From JADJPL01 sp040382095 (GTDB taxonomy: Bacteria > Bacteroidota > Bacteroidia > Chitinophagales > Saprospiraceae), in NCBI GenBank assembly GCA_040382095.1, contig JBEIGB010000003.1, positions 35,833 through 99,832 on the forward strand: a DNA stretch of 64,000 bases, given 5' to 3'. Within the stretch, counting starts at the first letter, position 1. Every line of letters begins with the position of its first letter. The notes beneath the pieces were generated by a model, which was not told the origin of the DNA, searched no databases, and saw only the letters and a program-made list of their open reading frames with translations. This document shows positions 62,442-64,000 of the stretch, in pieces. The position numbers and the translations under genes are program-made.

Positions 62442-62576
62442 TACTTTGGCGGCGCAGGCCGCCAAAGAATATTTTTAAAAGAGGCGGTGTAACGCTTTGA
62501 ATCGAGTTGTGTAAAAGGCTTTTGCCGCCAAAGACCGCTGGCGCGCTGCCGAAGGCGGCAAAAGCCTTTTACACAC
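62442..62576. repeat. Dispersed repeat, copy 10: 22-bp inverted arms
   Basis: TACTTTGGCGGC-gcag-GCCGCCAAAGAATATTTTTAAAA, then TGTGTAAAAGGCTTTTGCCGCC (62508-62529) with its perfect inverse at 62554-62575. The element sits just after the porin gene stop and could end its transcript. Confidence 0.85.
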
Positions 62577-62668
62577 CTTCTCCTGTTCAGCTCCTGGGTA
62601 ATTTGCACAAGGAACTTTCCCGAATCGAAATCAGTTGTTTTAATGTCCGATTTCAAAACCCGACTGCG

Positions 62669-63340
62669 ATGCGCAAAAGTGCTTTCTTAGTAGCCCTGGT
62701 GATGATAAGTGGAACTGCACTGGTGCTGTACAGTTTTGCTTCCCCCGATAGGTTTTACTTTAATACTACGGACTTCCACATCCAGGAGCAAAGTAAACTT
62801 TCACTCAACGGTACGACCAATATCAACAAGTTCAACTGTGCCTGCGGTCAGAAATTCCAGCCCCAGGCATTCTATGCTACCACTTCTGCCAATCGCTCCA
62901 ATATCACTTTTTCCCATACTGTCCTCCATCTGCGTACAACCTCCCTGGATTGTGGCAATAAATTGATGAACAAGGATATGTATGAAACCCTACAGGCAAA
63001 AGCCCATCCCAATATTTCCATCGAACTGAAAAAAGCCGTTTTCCCCACAGGCGTGACGATTGATGACTGCTCCCAATGGGTAGAATTGGACGCCGAAACG
63101 GTAATTACGATCGCCGGAGTGGCAAAAAAAGTACCCCTTAAAGTGAATGCCCGCAGCCTTGCGGCCGGGCGCTTCCAGTTTCGCAGTATGCAGGTATTGA
63201 AAATGACCGACTTCGGTATCCAACCGCCTACCGCTATGATGGGGGCTGTGAAGGTGCGCGATGAAATCCAGATCTATTTCGATCTGATTGTTCAGGCGGG
63301 CAGCAATGAGGCTACTGCTTCACAAGTCAGCGGATCCTGA
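62669..63340 (+). CDS. YceI-like exported protein
   Basis: A 223-aa exported protein; the ATG at 62669 (MRKSAFLVALVMISGTALVL) starts a signal or anchor helix, while upstream in-frame codons run through the repeat element. The YceI-like fold is recognisable (LSLNGTTNINKFNCACGQKF, RTTSLDCGNKLMNKDMYETL, KAHPNISIELKKAVF, MTDFGIQPPTAMMGAVKVRD). It has two extra cysteine pairs (CACG and LDCG) that could form disulfides. It overlaps the DUF6702 gene tail-to-tail by 21 bases. Confidence 0.85.
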   Translation: MRKSAFLVALVMISGTALVLYSFASPDRFYFNTTDFHIQEQSKLSLNGTTNINKFNCACGQKFQPQAFYATTSANRSNITFSHTVLHLRTTSLDCGNKLMNKDMYETLQAKAHPNISIELKKAVFPTGVTIDDCSQWVELDAETVITIAGVAKKVPLKVNARSLAAGRFQFRSMQVLKMTDFGIQPPTAMMGAVKVRDEIQIYFDLIVQAGSNEATASQVSGS

Positions 63341-63814
63341 TACTTTTTTCCGGTCGAGTGCAATCATCCCGGTCTTTTTTCCGGGAAGCTGTATCTGTAC
63401 CATATTCCGCTGGTCATCGAAAAGCTCGAGGAAAATATGGCTTTCGATTTTTATACTATTTACTTCTGATACCTGTGGCTTCAGGCGGAAATAACAGGTG
63501 ACGGCGTCCATGTTGGTCTCCGTGCGTTCCAAATAAAATTCTATCGCTTTCCCATTGACCTGGATAGATAATTTTTCCTTCAAATAGCGCTCCATGAGTG
63601 TTTCCGGCTTCAGCTTCCCTTGCTGAACCTGCTTTTCGTGCGCCCGGTAATTGATCGCTTCGGCAAAATCATCCATAAACAGAGTGACCGACATGCCCAC
63701 AGATTCATCTCCTTTTTCCTGAAAAAATTCCGTCACGCTCAGGTGAATCGGGTGGAGGGGAAAAGCCGCAGCAACCGCCATGAAAAGAGTGCCAAGGAAT
63801 AAGTTCATCGTCAT
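63320..63814 (-). CDS. DUF6702 family protein
   Basis: A 164-aa exported protein (signal MTMNLFLGTLFMAVAAAFPL). The mature part begins HPIHLSVTEFFQEKGDESVG, the conserved start of DUF6702 proteins, followed by SVTLFMDDFAEAINYRAHEK and strands around IQVNGKAIEFYLERTETNMD. It ends near LDRKKVSGSADL. The family is common in Bacteroidota; function is unknown. It converges with and overlaps the second YceI gene. Confidence 0.8.
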   Translation of the reverse strand: MTMNLFLGTLFMAVAAAFPLHPIHLSVTEFFQEKGDESVGMSVTLFMDDFAEAINYRAHEKQVQQGKLKPETLMERYLKEKLSIQVNGKAIEFYLERTETNMDAVTCYFRLKPQVSEVNSIKIESHIFLELFDDQRNMVQIQLPGKKTGMIALDRKKVSGSADL

Positions 63815-63854
63815 ACAATACGATCAAATTAATTGGATGATTTACAACAAGCCG

Positions 63855-63965
63855 GATAAAATATTTCGCCGCCGTGGGCGGCGCAATGCGCAATACTTTT
63901 TACACCACCCCACAATATTTTTTCAGAGCCGCGGGTTGGAGGGGATTGTGTGGTGTAAAGGGTGG
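63855..63965. repeat. Dispersed repeat, copy 11 near window end
   Basis: AAATATTTCGCCGCCGTGGG-CGGCGC hairpin, then AATACTTTTTACACCACCCC; a second GTGTGGTGTAAAGGGTGG follows at about 63946-63964, giving inverted ends. Order and sequence match the other copies. Confidence 0.65.
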
Positions 63966-64000
63966 TAAAGCCGGGCGGTAGAAAAAAAAAAGTGGCGACC

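Noticed and set aside
1..64000. CRISPR arrays, prophage or insertion sequences
   Set aside because: I found no evenly spaced direct repeats and no transposase, integrase or phage structural genes; the repeats seen are dispersed palindromes.

Overview
The window reads as a chromosome segment of a Bacteroidota bacterium, possibly Saprospiria- or Lewinella-like (the class is a guess). Seen directly: a secreted hydrolase with a type IX secretion C-terminal tail, a TonB-dependent receptor with a carboxypeptidase-regulatory-like N-domain, lipoproteins with Bacteroidota-style lipoboxes, promoters of the TTTG-N19/21-TAnnTTTG kind, and few Shine-Dalgarno sites. Gene density is high. I see no insertion sequence, prophage or CRISPR array.

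Layout. 0-6.6 kb: 3' part of an amidohydrolase, a T9SS-exported esterase, an unknown protein, then paaD-paaG-meaB (phenylacetyl-CoA and methylmalonyl-CoA metabolism). 6.6-11.3 kb: secreted alpha/beta hydrolase and an AddA/RecB-like helicase with a decayed nuclease motif. 11.9-14.6 kb: CBM48-HhH fusion protein and glycogen branching enzyme. 14.6-20 kb: small secreted protein, TonB-dependent receptor, sodium:neurotransmitter-type symporter with an unannotated 51-aa MetS-like subunit. 20.0-21.4 kb: a long non-coding region holding a strong promoter, a tRNA-like RNA of about 203 nt with a huge variable arm, and a strong terminator. 21.4-27.4 kb: helical repeat protein, lipoprotein, secreted beta-rich protein, HD-Pycsar-effector-like membrane protein, DUF983 protein, tRNA-Leu(GAG). 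27.5-34.1 kb: MlaFE-type lipid ABC transporter, SDR, NRDE protein, ATP-grasp protein, lemA-TPM-TPM. 34-41 kb: PD40-amidohydrolase, dcd, spermidine-synthase-like protein, GlmU-like protein, rpmE2. 41-45 kb: parA with an RHH partner, Na/Ca exchanger, thiolase. 44.7-53.9 kb: sterol desaturase, SCO, DUF547, MscS, then heme-binding protein-VIT1-aceK and a sodium/sugar symporter. 54-63.8 kb: a heavy-metal block with a His-rich small protein, CzcA-type RND pump, TolC-like outer membrane factor, adaptor, two YceI proteins around a porin, and DUF6702.

Two signals are not explained by ordinary genes. The first is the tRNA-like RNA at 20887-21089. It has an intact acceptor stem, T arm, anticodon arm and class II variable-arm base, but about 130 nt of extra variable arm. 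The second is a dispersed intergenic repeat family of about ten copies, with GTGTAAAAAGTATT ends, GCCGCC/GGCGGC hairpins and perfect 28-35 bp stems whose sequences co-vary between copies.
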